Origin: Coriobacteriia bacterium
Lineage (GTDB): Bacteria; Actinomycetota; Coriobacteriia; Coriobacteriales; QAMH01
DNA length: 5,008 bases
Direction: 5' to 3'
Assembly (NCBI GenBank): GCA_900756605.1
Contig: CAAEKX010000077.1
Span: 1 to 5,008, forward strand
Shown here: positions 1-4,790 of the stretch, one piece after another
How the letters are laid out: each line of letters begins with the position of its first letter
Numbering within the stretch: position 1 is the stretch's first letter
Translations under genes and position numbers: made by a program
Notes under the pieces: model-generated
Databases searched by the model: none
What the model saw: only the letters and a program-made list of their open reading frames with translations
What the model was told of the DNA's origin: nothing

Positions 1-231
1 ATGATTGCCGCCAACAAAGTGCACGGCATTCGCGCCGCCAATCTTACGTCCACCGAGTTCGCCAAGCTTTCGCGCGAGCATAACAACGCGAACATTGCGA
101 CGCTTTCGGGACGCTTCACGTCCCTCGAGGACAACAAGGCAATTCTTGAAACCTTCCTTGGTACCGAGTTTTCGGGTGATAGGCATGCCCGCAGAGTCGA
201 GAAGATCATGACCATCGAAACCGAAGAGTAG
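1..231 (+). CDS. rpiB: Ribose-5-phosphate isomerase B, C-terminal half (5' end outside window)
   Basis: RpiB interconverts ribose 5-phosphate and ribulose 5-phosphate in the cytoplasmic non-oxidative pentose phosphate pathway. The 76 visible codons match the second half of the roughly 150-residue RpiB/LacAB family. They begin inside the conserved segment ending in AANK (visible residues 3-6), followed by GIRAA (9-13), LSREHNNAN (23-31) and RHARRVEKI (61-69). His27 aligns with the catalytic ring-opening His99 of E. coli RpiB, and the arginines near the end align with the family's phosphate-contacting residues. The ATG at position 1 is almost certainly an internal Met, because the N-terminal half of the fold, including the active-site Cys region, lies upstream of the window. 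The stop is TAG at 229-231, and the glyA Shine-Dalgarno site overlaps it, which suggests co-transcription. The LSGRFTS stretch replaces the more usual G-x-R-V-x-G and is mildly divergent. Confidence 0.93.
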   Translation: MIAANKVHGIRAANLTSTEFAKLSREHNNANIATLSGRFTSLEDNKAILETFLGTEFSGDRHARRVEKIMTIETEE

Positions 232-244
232 GAGAACTTCGCCC

Positions 245-1498
245 ATGAACAACGAGCTACTTGCCCAGGCAGACCCCGAGATTTCCGCCGCCATCAACGA
301 CGAGCTGACGCGCCAGCGCAACACGCTCGAGCTGATCGCGTCCGAGAACATTCCCTCGCTGCCGGTCATCGAGACGATGGGCACGATTCTTACCAACAAG
401 TACGCCGAAGGCTATCCCGGCAAGCGCTATTACGGTGGTTGCGCCAACGTAGATACCATCGAGACCATCGCGCGCAATCGCGCCTGCGAGGTATTCGATG
501 CGGCATACGCCAACGTTCAGCCGCATTCGGGCGTCTGCGCTAACTCGGCAGCCTATTTCGCGTTGCTCGACCCGGGTGCCACCATCCTGGGCATGTCGCT
601 TCCGGCGGGCGGTCATCTTTCGCATGGTGCCAAGTTCTCGCTCTCGGGCCGCTTCTATGATGCTCACTCCTATGGCTTGAATCCCGAGACCGAGCGTATC
701 GACATGGACGAGGTTCGCGCCATCGCCCAGGAGGTCAAGCCCGATCTTATCGTTGCCGGTGCGTCGGCTTATCCGCGCATCATCGACTTCGAGGCATTTG
801 CCGACATTGCCCATGAGGTAGGGGCCTATCTCATGGTCGACATGGCGCATATTGCGGGTCTCGTTGCCGGCGGTGCGCATCCCTCGCCGGTGCCTCATGC
901 CGACATCGTCACCTCGACCTCGCATAAGACCTTGCGCGGTCCGCGCGGTGGCTTCATGGTCACGGACAACGAGGAGATTTACGAGAAGTACAACAAAGCC
1001 GTGTTCCCCGGTTGGCAGGGCGGTCCGCTCATGCATGTCATCGCCGCCAAGGCCGTCGCCTTCGGCGAGGCTGCCCGTCCGGAATTCTCCGAATATGCGC
1101 ATGCCGTCGTCGAGAACGCCGCCGCCTTGGGCGAGGGCCTCGTCGAAGGTGGTCTGCGTCTCGTCTCGGGTGGCACCGACAATCACCTCTGCCTCGTCGA
1201 TCTCACGCCTGCCGGCATTACCGGCAAGGAGGCCGAGGAGCTGCTCGAGCCGCTCGGCATCACGACCAACAAGAACGCCATCCCCAATGACCCGCTGCCG
1301 AGCAGTATCACGAGCGGCGTGCGCGTAGGCAGCGCGACGATTACCTCGCGCGGCTTCGATGCCAACGAAGCTCGTGCCATCGGCGGCTTCATCGCGCAGG
1401 CTATCTTCAACCGGGATAATCAGACCGTTCTCGACAAGGTGGCAGGCGAGGTGCACGACATGCTCGAGAAGCACCCCCTGTATCCTGAGATTGCTTAG
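245..1498 (+). CDS. glyA: Serine hydroxymethyltransferase (SHMT)
   Basis: This PLP enzyme of the cytoplasm converts serine and tetrahydrofolate to glycine and 5,10-methylene-THF, the main one-carbon donor for thymidylate, purine and methionine synthesis. The 417-residue length matches bacterial SHMT. Visible motifs are IASEN (31-35), YAEGYPGKRYYGG (53-65), NVQPHSG (90-96), GGHLSHG (122-128, with His124 expected to stack on PLP), VDMAH (198-202, Asp199 to the PLP nitrogen), TSHKTLRGPRGG (225-236, Lys228 being the Schiff-base lysine, E. coli Lys229), FPGWQGGPLMH (254-264) and SGVRVGS (357-363, Arg360 for the substrate carboxylate). The ATG at 245 has AGGAG at 230-234, ten bases upstream, overlapping the rpiB stop. 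Oddities: the phosphate loop reads SGVCAN instead of the usual SGSQAN/SGSPAN, and RVGSATITSRG replaces the usual R-[IL]-G-T-P-A-x-T-x-RG. All other catalytic residues are present, so the enzyme should be active. Confidence 0.98.
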   Translation: MNNELLAQADPEISAAINDELTRQRNTLELIASENIPSLPVIETMGTILTNKYAEGYPGKRYYGGCANVDTIETIARNRACEVFDAAYANVQPHSGVCANSAAYFALLDPGATILGMSLPAGGHLSHGAKFSLSGRFYDAHSYGLNPETERIDMDEVRAIAQEVKPDLIVAGASAYPRIIDFEAFADIAHEVGAYLMVDMAHIAGLVAGGAHPSPVPHADIVTSTSHKTLRGPRGGFMVTDNEEIYEKYNKAVFPGWQGGPLMHVIAAKAVAFGEAARPEFSEYAHAVVENAAALGEGLVEGGLRLVSGGTDNHLCLVDLTPAGITGKEAEELLEPLGITTNKNAIPNDPLPSSITSGVRVGSATITSRGFDANEARAIGGFIAQAIFNRDNQTVLDKVAGEVHDMLEKHPLYPEIA

Positions 1499-1523
1499 TA
1501 AGTAGATTGTAGGAGGAAGACGC

Positions 1524-1976
1524 ATGGCTGATACGCGCCCGAGTTGGGACGAGTATTTCATGGATATCACGAAGCGGGTCGCCACACGCTCGACCTGCCT
1601 GCGTCGCGCGGTCGGTGCCATCCTCGTGCACGACAAGCGCATCATCGCCAGTGGTTACAACGGCGGACCGACGGGGCTTGCGCACTGCCTCGACATCGGG
1701 TGCCTGCGCGAGAAGCTCGGCATTCCGTCCGGGCAGCAGCATGAGCTATGCCGCGGCATTCATGCAGAGCAAAATGCCATCATCCAAGCCGCGCGTTACG
1801 GCGTCTCCATCGAAGGTGCCACGCTCTACTGCACGACGCAGCCTTGCACGCAATGCACTAAGATGCTCATTAACGCGGGCATTACGGAAATTGTCTACGC
1901 GGAAGGCTATCCCGATGACCTCGCGCGCGAGCTTCTGGACGAGTCGGGAATCGTCGTCCGAAGGTTCGAGGACTGA
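1524..1976 (+). CDS. comEB: Deoxycytidylate (dCMP) deaminase, ComEB-like
   Basis: This is a zinc-dependent cytidine/deoxycytidylate deaminase fold protein, most likely converting dCMP to dUMP for thymidylate synthesis. The 150 residues carry the family signature. HAEQNAI (80-86) supplies the zinc ligand His80 and the proton-shuttling Glu82, and PCTQC (107-111) supplies zinc ligands Cys108 and Cys111. The segments STCLRR (23-28), SGYNGGPTGLAHC (43-55), GCLR (59-62) and HELCRGIHAE (73-82) are characteristic of the dCMP deaminase branch rather than tRNA adenosine or free cytidine deaminases; extra Cys/His residues there may form the second zinc site known in phage T4 dCMP deaminase (inference). 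The ATG at 1524 has a strong AGGAGG at 1511-1516 with a 7-nt spacer. It lies 25 nt after glyA, whose methylene-THF is the co-substrate for methylating dUMP, so the pair is functionally coherent. The symbol comEB follows the B. subtilis homologue; a competence role should not be assumed. Confidence 0.93.
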   Translation: MADTRPSWDEYFMDITKRVATRSTCLRRAVGAILVHDKRIIASGYNGGPTGLAHCLDIGCLREKLGIPSGQQHELCRGIHAEQNAIIQAARYGVSIEGATLYCTTQPCTQCTKMLINAGITEIVYAEGYPDDLARELLDESGIVVRRFED

Positions 1977-2000
1977 CGCCGTACAGTCGTTTCATGCCCC

Positions 2001-2037
2001 CAAGTTCATGACCTGAGGTTTTGCCAGGGCTAACTTG
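2001..2037 (+). other. Imperfect hairpin downstream of comEB
   Basis: CAAGTT (2001-2006) is the exact reverse complement of AACTTG (2032-2037). Between them, CCTG plus G after a bulged A (2012-2017) can pair with CCAGG (2024-2028) around a GTTTTG loop, extending the structure inward past an internal loop. No T-run follows on either strand, so this is not a canonical intrinsic terminator. It begins 24 nt after the comEB stop and could protect or help terminate the upstream transcript. A 6-bp match at this spacing can occur by chance. Confidence 0.35.
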
Positions 2038-2056
2038 AGTATGCCGTTCGCCTGAA

Positions 2057-2086
2057 ATAGCGGCAGTTCACTGGGATTGCCACTAT
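2057..2086 (+). other. Stable hairpin in the comEB-atpI gap
   Basis: The 13-nt arms ATAGCGGCAGTTC (2057-2069) and GGATTGCCACTAT (2074-2086) pair across an ACTG tetraloop with ten Watson-Crick pairs, two G-U pairs and one C-A mismatch. The site lies 80 nt after the comEB stop and 70 nt before the atpI start. No U-tract follows on the + strand and no T-run follows on the - strand, so a classic Rho-independent terminator is not supported. A weak or Rho-assisted terminator for the rpiB-glyA-comEB transcript, or a 5'-UTR element of the atp operon, are the plausible roles. The pairing is seen directly; the function is inferred. Confidence 0.5.
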
Positions 2087-2105
2087 GAAGTGCTGCGGGC
2101 GCCAT

Positions 2106-2111
2106 TATACT
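2106..2111 (+). promoter_or_regulatory. Possible -10 box of an atp operon promoter
   Basis: TATACT matches the sigma-70-type -10 consensus TATAAT at five of six positions. It lies 45 nt before the preferred atpI start, in the only long non-coding stretch upstream of the atp genes. No convincing -35 box sits 16-18 nt upstream: TATGAA at 2084-2089 is poor, and the better TTGCCA at 2077-2082 is 23 nt away, which is too far. The call rests on the -10 hexamer and location alone. Confidence 0.27.
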
Positions 2112-2140
2112 TTGGAGTGTTTTGTGTGAGTGCTGTCTTT

Positions 2141-2146
2141 GGGGAG
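2141..2146 (+). promoter_or_regulatory. Ribosome binding site deciding the atpI start
   Basis: GGGGAG lies 10 nt before ATG 2157. An in-frame GTG at 2130 would place this purine run inside the coding region. That GTG has only GGAG at 2114-2117, 12 nt upstream. The ATG is therefore preferred, though both starts remain possible. Confidence 0.5.
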
Positions 2147-2156
2147 AACTAGCTAC

Positions 2157-2441
2157 ATGGCGATAGCGATCATCGCGGGTATTCTCGCGGGTTTGGTAAG
2201 CTTGGTTCCCATGTGGGCTGGAGTTCGCAGCGCAAAGCGAATGGACGCGCAGCAATCGGCTGCCGGGTACCTTACTCCGGTATTGCTGGCCGTCGGAGGC
2301 TCGTTCGTGGTCCTCGCTTTGGCGACAGTCATTTGCGTTGTCGTGGCTCGATCGAGTGTCGTGCCCTTTGCTTTGGCAGAGGCGTGCACACTTGTTGTCG
2401 CGGCGCTCGGTTATGGAATAGCGAAAGCTATACGTAAGTAG
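2157..2441 (+). CDS. atpI: AtpI-like small membrane protein (ATP synthase protein I)
   Basis: This is a 94-residue hydrophobic protein directly before atpB, the usual place of AtpI/UncI, which in other bacteria assists c-ring assembly or, by one proposal, magnesium uptake. Three membrane segments are visible at about residues 2-22, 41-64 and 68-90. A short basic/polar loop (RSAKRMDAQQ, 24-33) follows the first, and a basic tail (AKAIRK) ends the protein. Glu75 lies inside the third segment. The family usually has about 110-130 residues and four segments, so this copy is short. The identification rests mainly on position and hydropathy, because sequence conservation in this family is weak. The start is ATG 2157; starting at GTG 2130 would add nine residues. 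Codon choice is less biased than in neighbouring genes (several ATA, CGA and TTG codons), consistent with low expression. The atpB start follows 16 nt after its stop. Confidence 0.68.
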   Translation: MAIAIIAGILAGLVSLVPMWAGVRSAKRMDAQQSAAGYLTPVLLAVGGSFVVLALATVICVVVARSSVVPFALAEACTLVVAALGYGIAKAIRK

Positions 2442-2457
2442 AACGGAGAGGGCGAAA

Positions 2458-3258
2458 GTGGATATCAATCCGTTAGAGGTGCTTCAGGGAGAGCCTCTCG
2501 AGCATCTGCAACACTCGTTCGATTCGATGTACCTTATTAGTGGAGGCGGCGAGGTTGGCCTCACACAGTACATCTTCTGGATGATTATCTCGATGGTGCT
2601 TACCGCGCTCGTCGTCATTCTTGCCGGCAAACGTCTGAGCATCATCCCCACCAACAAGTTCGCCAATATGGTCGAATGGGGCTATGAGCGCATCTGCGTC
2701 AACATGGGCGAAAACGCAATTGGCAAGGGCTATCAGAAGTTCATGCCCGTCATTCTCACCTTCTTCTTCTTCATTCTTATCTCTAACGTCATCGGACTCA
2801 TTCCGGGTTGCAAGACCCCCACGGGCTCGCTTTCCGTGACGTGGGCGCTTGCAACGGTTGCCTTCATCTATTTCAACTGGCAGGGCATCAAGAGCAAGGG
2901 CGGTCTTGGCTATATCAAATCCATCGCTCCGTCTGGTCTGCCCATCGTGATGGTTCCCATCATCTGGCTCTTCGAGTTCATCTCGCTCGTGCTGCGTTGG
3001 CTTACCCTTGCCGTCCGACTTTACGGCAACATGTTCGCCGGCCACATGATTCTTGGCATCTTCGCTCTCATGACCACCATCTTCCTGCAGTGCAGCATCG
3101 AGGCCATGAACTTCGTCATCGGCCTGCCTGCCATTGCATGGGTTCTCTTGCTTATCGTCATGTATGCCATGGAGTGCCTCGTTGCGTTCCTGCAGGCATA
3201 TGTGTTCTCGATACTTACGGCCGTTTACGTCGGTCTTGCGGTTTCCGAATCGCACTAA
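2458..3258 (+). CDS. atpB: ATP synthase F0 subunit a
   Basis: Subunit a is the membrane stator that forms the two half-channels for ions entering and leaving the c-ring. The 266 residues show an extracytoplasmic N-terminus and hydrophobic helices near 38-57, 95-116, 124-140, 160-185, 193-212 and 217-259. The signature RLYGNMFAGH (187-196) contains the essential Arg187 (E. coli aArg210) facing the c-subunit carboxylate. The last helix holds Gln246 in FLQAYVFSILTAVYVG, equivalent to E. coli Gln252. His196 and Glu239 occupy the positions of E. coli Glu219 and His245, the reciprocal arrangement also seen in mitochondria. The GTG start at 2458 is supported by GGAGAGG at 2445-2451, six bases upstream, and by the 16-nt distance from atpI. 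The gene is followed by an unusually long gap before atpE. Confidence 0.97.
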   Translation: MDINPLEVLQGEPLEHLQHSFDSMYLISGGGEVGLTQYIFWMIISMVLTALVVILAGKRLSIIPTNKFANMVEWGYERICVNMGENAIGKGYQKFMPVILTFFFFILISNVIGLIPGCKTPTGSLSVTWALATVAFIYFNWQGIKSKGGLGYIKSIAPSGLPIVMVPIIWLFEFISLVLRWLTLAVRLYGNMFAGHMILGIFALMTTIFLQCSIEAMNFVIGLPAIAWVLLLIVMYAMECLVAFLQAYVFSILTAVYVGLAVSESH

Positions 3259-3267
3259 TTTGGTTCT

Positions 3268-3290
3268 CGGTCGGGTACCGTGCCCGACTG
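3268..3290 (+). other. Hairpin 1 in the atpB-atpE gap
   Basis: TCGGG (3271-3275) pairs perfectly with CCCGA (3283-3287). The stem extends to nine pairs with C3268-G3290, G3269-T3289 (wobble), G3270-C3288 and T3276-G3282 (wobble), leaving a five-base loop. It begins nine bases after the atpB stop and is not followed by a U-tract, so termination is unlikely. A 3'-end stabiliser or RNA-processing boundary between atpB and atpE is a reasonable inference. The six-base repeat TGGTTC flanks the stem (3261-3266 and 3289-3294). Confidence 0.55.
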
Positions 3291-3307
3291 GTTCATAGGA
3301 AGTTAGG

Positions 3308-3331
3308 CTTGCACGGAGAAGGCCGTGCAGG
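3308..3331 (+). other. Hairpin 2 upstream of the atpE ribosome binding site
   Basis: CTTGCACGG (3308-3316) pairs with CCGTGCAGG (3323-3331) across the hexaloop AGAAGG: eight Watson-Crick pairs and one G-U pair, including a perfect GCACGG/CCGTGC core. It ends nine bases before the atpE Shine-Dalgarno site, leaving that site single-stranded. E. coli atpE is known to have a translational enhancer upstream of its ribosome binding site. A similar role here is inferred from position only. Confidence 0.6.
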
Positions 3332-3340
3332 TCGTCACTT

Positions 3341-3347
3341 AAGGAGG
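3341..3347 (+). promoter_or_regulatory. Perfect ribosome binding site of atpE
   Basis: AAGGAGG is fully complementary to the anti-Shine-Dalgarno sequence, with a five-base spacer to the GTG start at 3353. It is one of the strongest such sites in the window. It fixes the GTG start and fits the high translation needed for the multi-copy c subunit. Confidence 0.9.
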
Positions 3348-3352
3348 AACAA

Positions 3353-3571
3353 GTGGAAACTACCCTCATCATCGCCGCCCTCAAGGTTGTCGGCTACGGT
3401 CTTGGCGCCATCGGCCCAGGCATCGGCATCGGTATTGCTTGCTACGGCTGCTGCGTCGGCTCTGCCCGTCAGCCCGAGCTCGCAGGTCGCCTCTTCACCA
3501 ACTTCATCATTGGTGCGGCACTTGCAGAGGCCCTTGCTCTTATCGGCTTCGTGCTCTTCTTCCTTGCCTAG
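3353..3571 (+). CDS. atpE: ATP synthase F0 subunit c (proteolipid)
   Basis: Subunit c forms the rotating membrane ring whose carboxylate carries the ion. The 72-residue helical hairpin is of normal length. Helix 1 spans about 5-36 with the glycine packing motif GPGIGIG (21-27). The cytoplasmic loop is ARQPE (38-42). Helix 2 spans about 47-71, with the ion-binding Glu59 in ALAEALALIG, equivalent to E. coli Asp61. The sodium signature is absent: Ile26 replaces the Gln of Na+-type rings (Ilyobacter Gln32) and Ala60 replaces the Ser/Thr after the Glu, so proton coupling is most likely. Helix 1 contains three cysteines, Cys30, Cys33 and Cys34, near its cytoplasmic end where other bacteria usually have Ala, Ala and Val-type residues. 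The GTG start is set by AAGGAGG. Two hairpins and a 94-nt gap precede the gene and a 42-nt gap follows it. Confidence 0.97.
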   Translation: METTLIIAALKVVGYGLGAIGPGIGIGIACYGCCVGSARQPELAGRLFTNFIIGAALAEALALIGFVLFFLA

Positions 3572-3602
3572 TCAGGTTTCGTTACGTTGGAAACAATGCC
3601 TA

Positions 3603-3608
3603 GGGAGG
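3603..3608 (+). promoter_or_regulatory. Ribosome binding site deciding the atpF start
   Basis: GGGAGG lies five bases before GTG 3614. The open frame continues upstream to ATG 3596 and TTG 3587, but those starts would put this site inside the gene and have no comparable site of their own. GTG 3614 also gives a classic signal-peptide N-terminus (MKAQVKK), which supports it. Confidence 0.8.
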
Positions 3609-3613
3609 GATCA

Positions 3614-4228
3614 GTGAAAGCACAAGTCAAGAAAATTGCCACTCGCGGCACTGCCGCATGCGCGCTCGCGAGTGCCATGGCTTTCGCAGCCCCCACGCTT
3701 GCATTTGCGGCCGAGAAGGAGACCGCGGGCATTTCGGCGATTTTGCCGGCAATGGATGAATTCATCCCGATGCTCGTTGCCTTCCTCATCCTGCTTGCGA
3801 TTCTCGCCAAGTTTGGATGGCCCATGTTCAACGGCATTCTCGAGAAGCGCGAAACCACCATTCGCGAAGCACTCGAGAAGTCCGAGCAAGCTCGTATCGA
3901 GGCCGAGCGTGTGCTTGCCGAGTACCAGGACAAGCTCATCGAGGCCCGTCAGGAAGCGGCTACGATCATCTCCGAGGCCAAGCAGCAGGCTGAGGCGCAA
4001 CGCGCTGCCACCACTGCCAAGGCCCAGGAGGAAGCCGAGAAGATCATCGCCAAGTCTCGCGAGGCGATGCAGGCCGAGAAGAACGCCGCCATCGCCGAGC
4101 TTCAGGCATCCGTCGCTGACATCGCATGTGCTGCCATGACACGCGTCGTGCAGGAGGACTTCACCGATGCGGATCATCGTAGGCTCATCGAGAAGAGCAT
4201 CGAAGAGATAGGTACGCTCAATGCCTAA
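3614..4228 (+). CDS. atpF: ATP synthase F0 subunit b, with signal-peptide-like N-terminus
   Basis: Subunit b is the peripheral stalk that ties the membrane stator to F1 through delta. From GTG 3614 the protein has 204 residues. Residues 1-33 look like a Sec signal peptide: basic start MKAQVKK, an Ala-rich hydrophobic core (about 13-26), and AFA at 30-32 as a type I cleavage motif before AEKE. The family membrane anchor follows (about 50-66), then KFGWP (66-70) and the stalk start ILEKRE (75-80). Residues 78-165 are highly charged and alanine-rich, as expected for the long dimeric coiled coil. The C-terminal part (about 166-204) would contact delta. Many b subunits begin directly with the anchor, so the extra N-terminal segment is notable. 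If uncleaved it would be an additional membrane helix. The stop overlaps atpH by eight bases (ATGCCTAA), implying translational coupling. Confidence 0.95.
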   Translation: MKAQVKKIATRGTAACALASAMAFAAPTLAFAAEKETAGISAILPAMDEFIPMLVAFLILLAILAKFGWPMFNGILEKRETTIREALEKSEQARIEAERVLAEYQDKLIEARQEAATIISEAKQQAEAQRAATTAKAQEEAEKIIAKSREAMQAEKNAAIAELQASVADIACAAMTRVVQEDFTDADHRRLIEKSIEEIGTLNA

Positions 4229-4790
4229 GAATCGTCTGCTCATCAAGAAGGAAATCGAGGCGTACGCTGAGGTCTTGCTCGAACTTGGCGAGTCCAAAAA
4301 CGACGTGTACTCGATTTCCGCACAGCTCGAGGAGATGAAGAAGGTCGTCAACATGCATCCCGGTCTCAGGGAAGTGCTTGCGAACGACTCCATCGACGAG
4401 AATACGCGTGCGACGGTCATGCACGAGGTTTTCAAGGAGTTTGATATCGAGCTCATCCAGTTCGTTATCTTCATGGCCTCGCGCCATGACATCACGCTTC
4501 TTCCCCGTGTGGCCGAGCGTTACGACAAGATGGTGCAGGACAAGTACGATGTCGTCATTCTTGACGTCGCGACCGTCATCCCGCTTGACGACGAGCTGCG
4601 AGAGAAGTTTAAAAGTAAATTTGCCGCTCAATTCGGCAAGGAAATCGTCCTGCGTGAGCATGTCGATGCCTGGCTGCTTGGCGGCACGAACGTGAGAGCA
4701 AATGGAAGGCGTGTCGATTGTTGCACTGCTACGCGGATCGAGACGGTCCGTGCCGAGCTCTCTTCAGCAATGACTGGAGGTGAAAGGTAA
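4221..4790 (+). CDS. atpH: ATP synthase F1 subunit delta
   Basis: Subunit delta (OSCP homologue) sits on top of F1 and links the alpha N-termini to the b stalk. The 189-residue length is typical. The N-terminal helical domain (about 5-105) opens with a divergent form of the family pattern, EIEAYAEVLLELG (11-23), and includes FVIFMASRHDITLLPRV (81-97), matching the conserved helix before the linker. The C-terminal domain has the VATVIPLDDEL stretch (116-126), FGKEIVLREHVD (138-149) and the glycine pair in LLGG (152-155). The usual D-x-S near the end appears as Asp166-Cys-Cys168, so the C-terminus is more divergent than the rest. ATG 4221 overlaps the atpF stop and has only a weak purine run (GAAGAG, 4202-4207, or ATAGG nearer), so translation probably depends on coupling. 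Its TAA stop (4788-4790) directly abuts the atpA ATG. Confidence 0.95.
   Translation: MPKNRLLIKKEIEAYAEVLLELGESKNDVYSISAQLEEMKKVVNMHPGLREVLANDSIDENTRATVMHEVFKEFDIELIQFVIFMASRHDITLLPRVAERYDKMVQDKYDVVILDVATVIPLDDELREKFKSKFAAQFGKEIVLREHVDAWLLGGTNVRANGRRVDCCTATRIETVRAELSSAMTGGER

Noticed and set aside
257..1645. A 462-codon open frame on the minus strand opposite glyA and the comEB start
   Set aside because: It is exactly antisense to a well-supported enzyme gene. Its translation is a low-complexity mix rich in Arg, Gly and Asp with no recognisable motif, as expected from codon bias in GC-rich DNA.
2057..2086. Classic Rho-independent terminator for the rpiB-glyA-comEB transcript
   Set aside because: The stem is good, but no run of T follows it on either strand, so only a non-canonical hairpin is reported.
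2473..3384. A 303-codon open frame on the minus strand opposite atpB
   Set aside because: Its translation is almost entirely Asp, Glu, His, Lys and Arg, the mirror of hydrophobic codons in atpB. It has no family signature, and atpB itself is certain.
3576..3594. Small inverted repeat GTTTC/GAAAC between atpE and atpF
   Set aside because: It has only five pairs around a nine-base loop and no U-tract. It is too weak to call a terminator or processing site.
3565..3603. Direct repeat TGCCTAG at 3565-3571 and 3597-3603
   Set aside because: The seven-base repeat covers the atpE stop and part of the atpF ribosome binding region. It is short enough to be chance, and the surroundings show no attachment-site or insertion pattern.
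3587..3613. Longer atpF start at TTG 3587 or ATG 3596
   Set aside because: These starts would place the strong GGGAGG at 3603-3608 inside the gene and would spoil the basic signal-peptide beginning; no adequate ribosome binding site precedes them.
2808..3617. A 269-codon + strand frame across atpB and atpE in another phase
   Set aside because: It overlaps two certain genes in a different frame, has Arg/His-rich composition, and spans the structured gap; it is a coding shadow.
3611..4495. A 294-codon open frame on the minus strand opposite atpF and atpH
   Set aside because: The Leu/Gly-rich repeats mirror the Ala/Glu/Lys coiled-coil codons of atpF. No motif or convincing start context was found.
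4605..4625. AT-rich patch inside atpH that looks like a promoter or insertion remnant
   Set aside because: It is in frame and encodes a Lys/Phe-rich piece of the delta C-terminal domain. No paired promoter boxes or flanking repeats were found.
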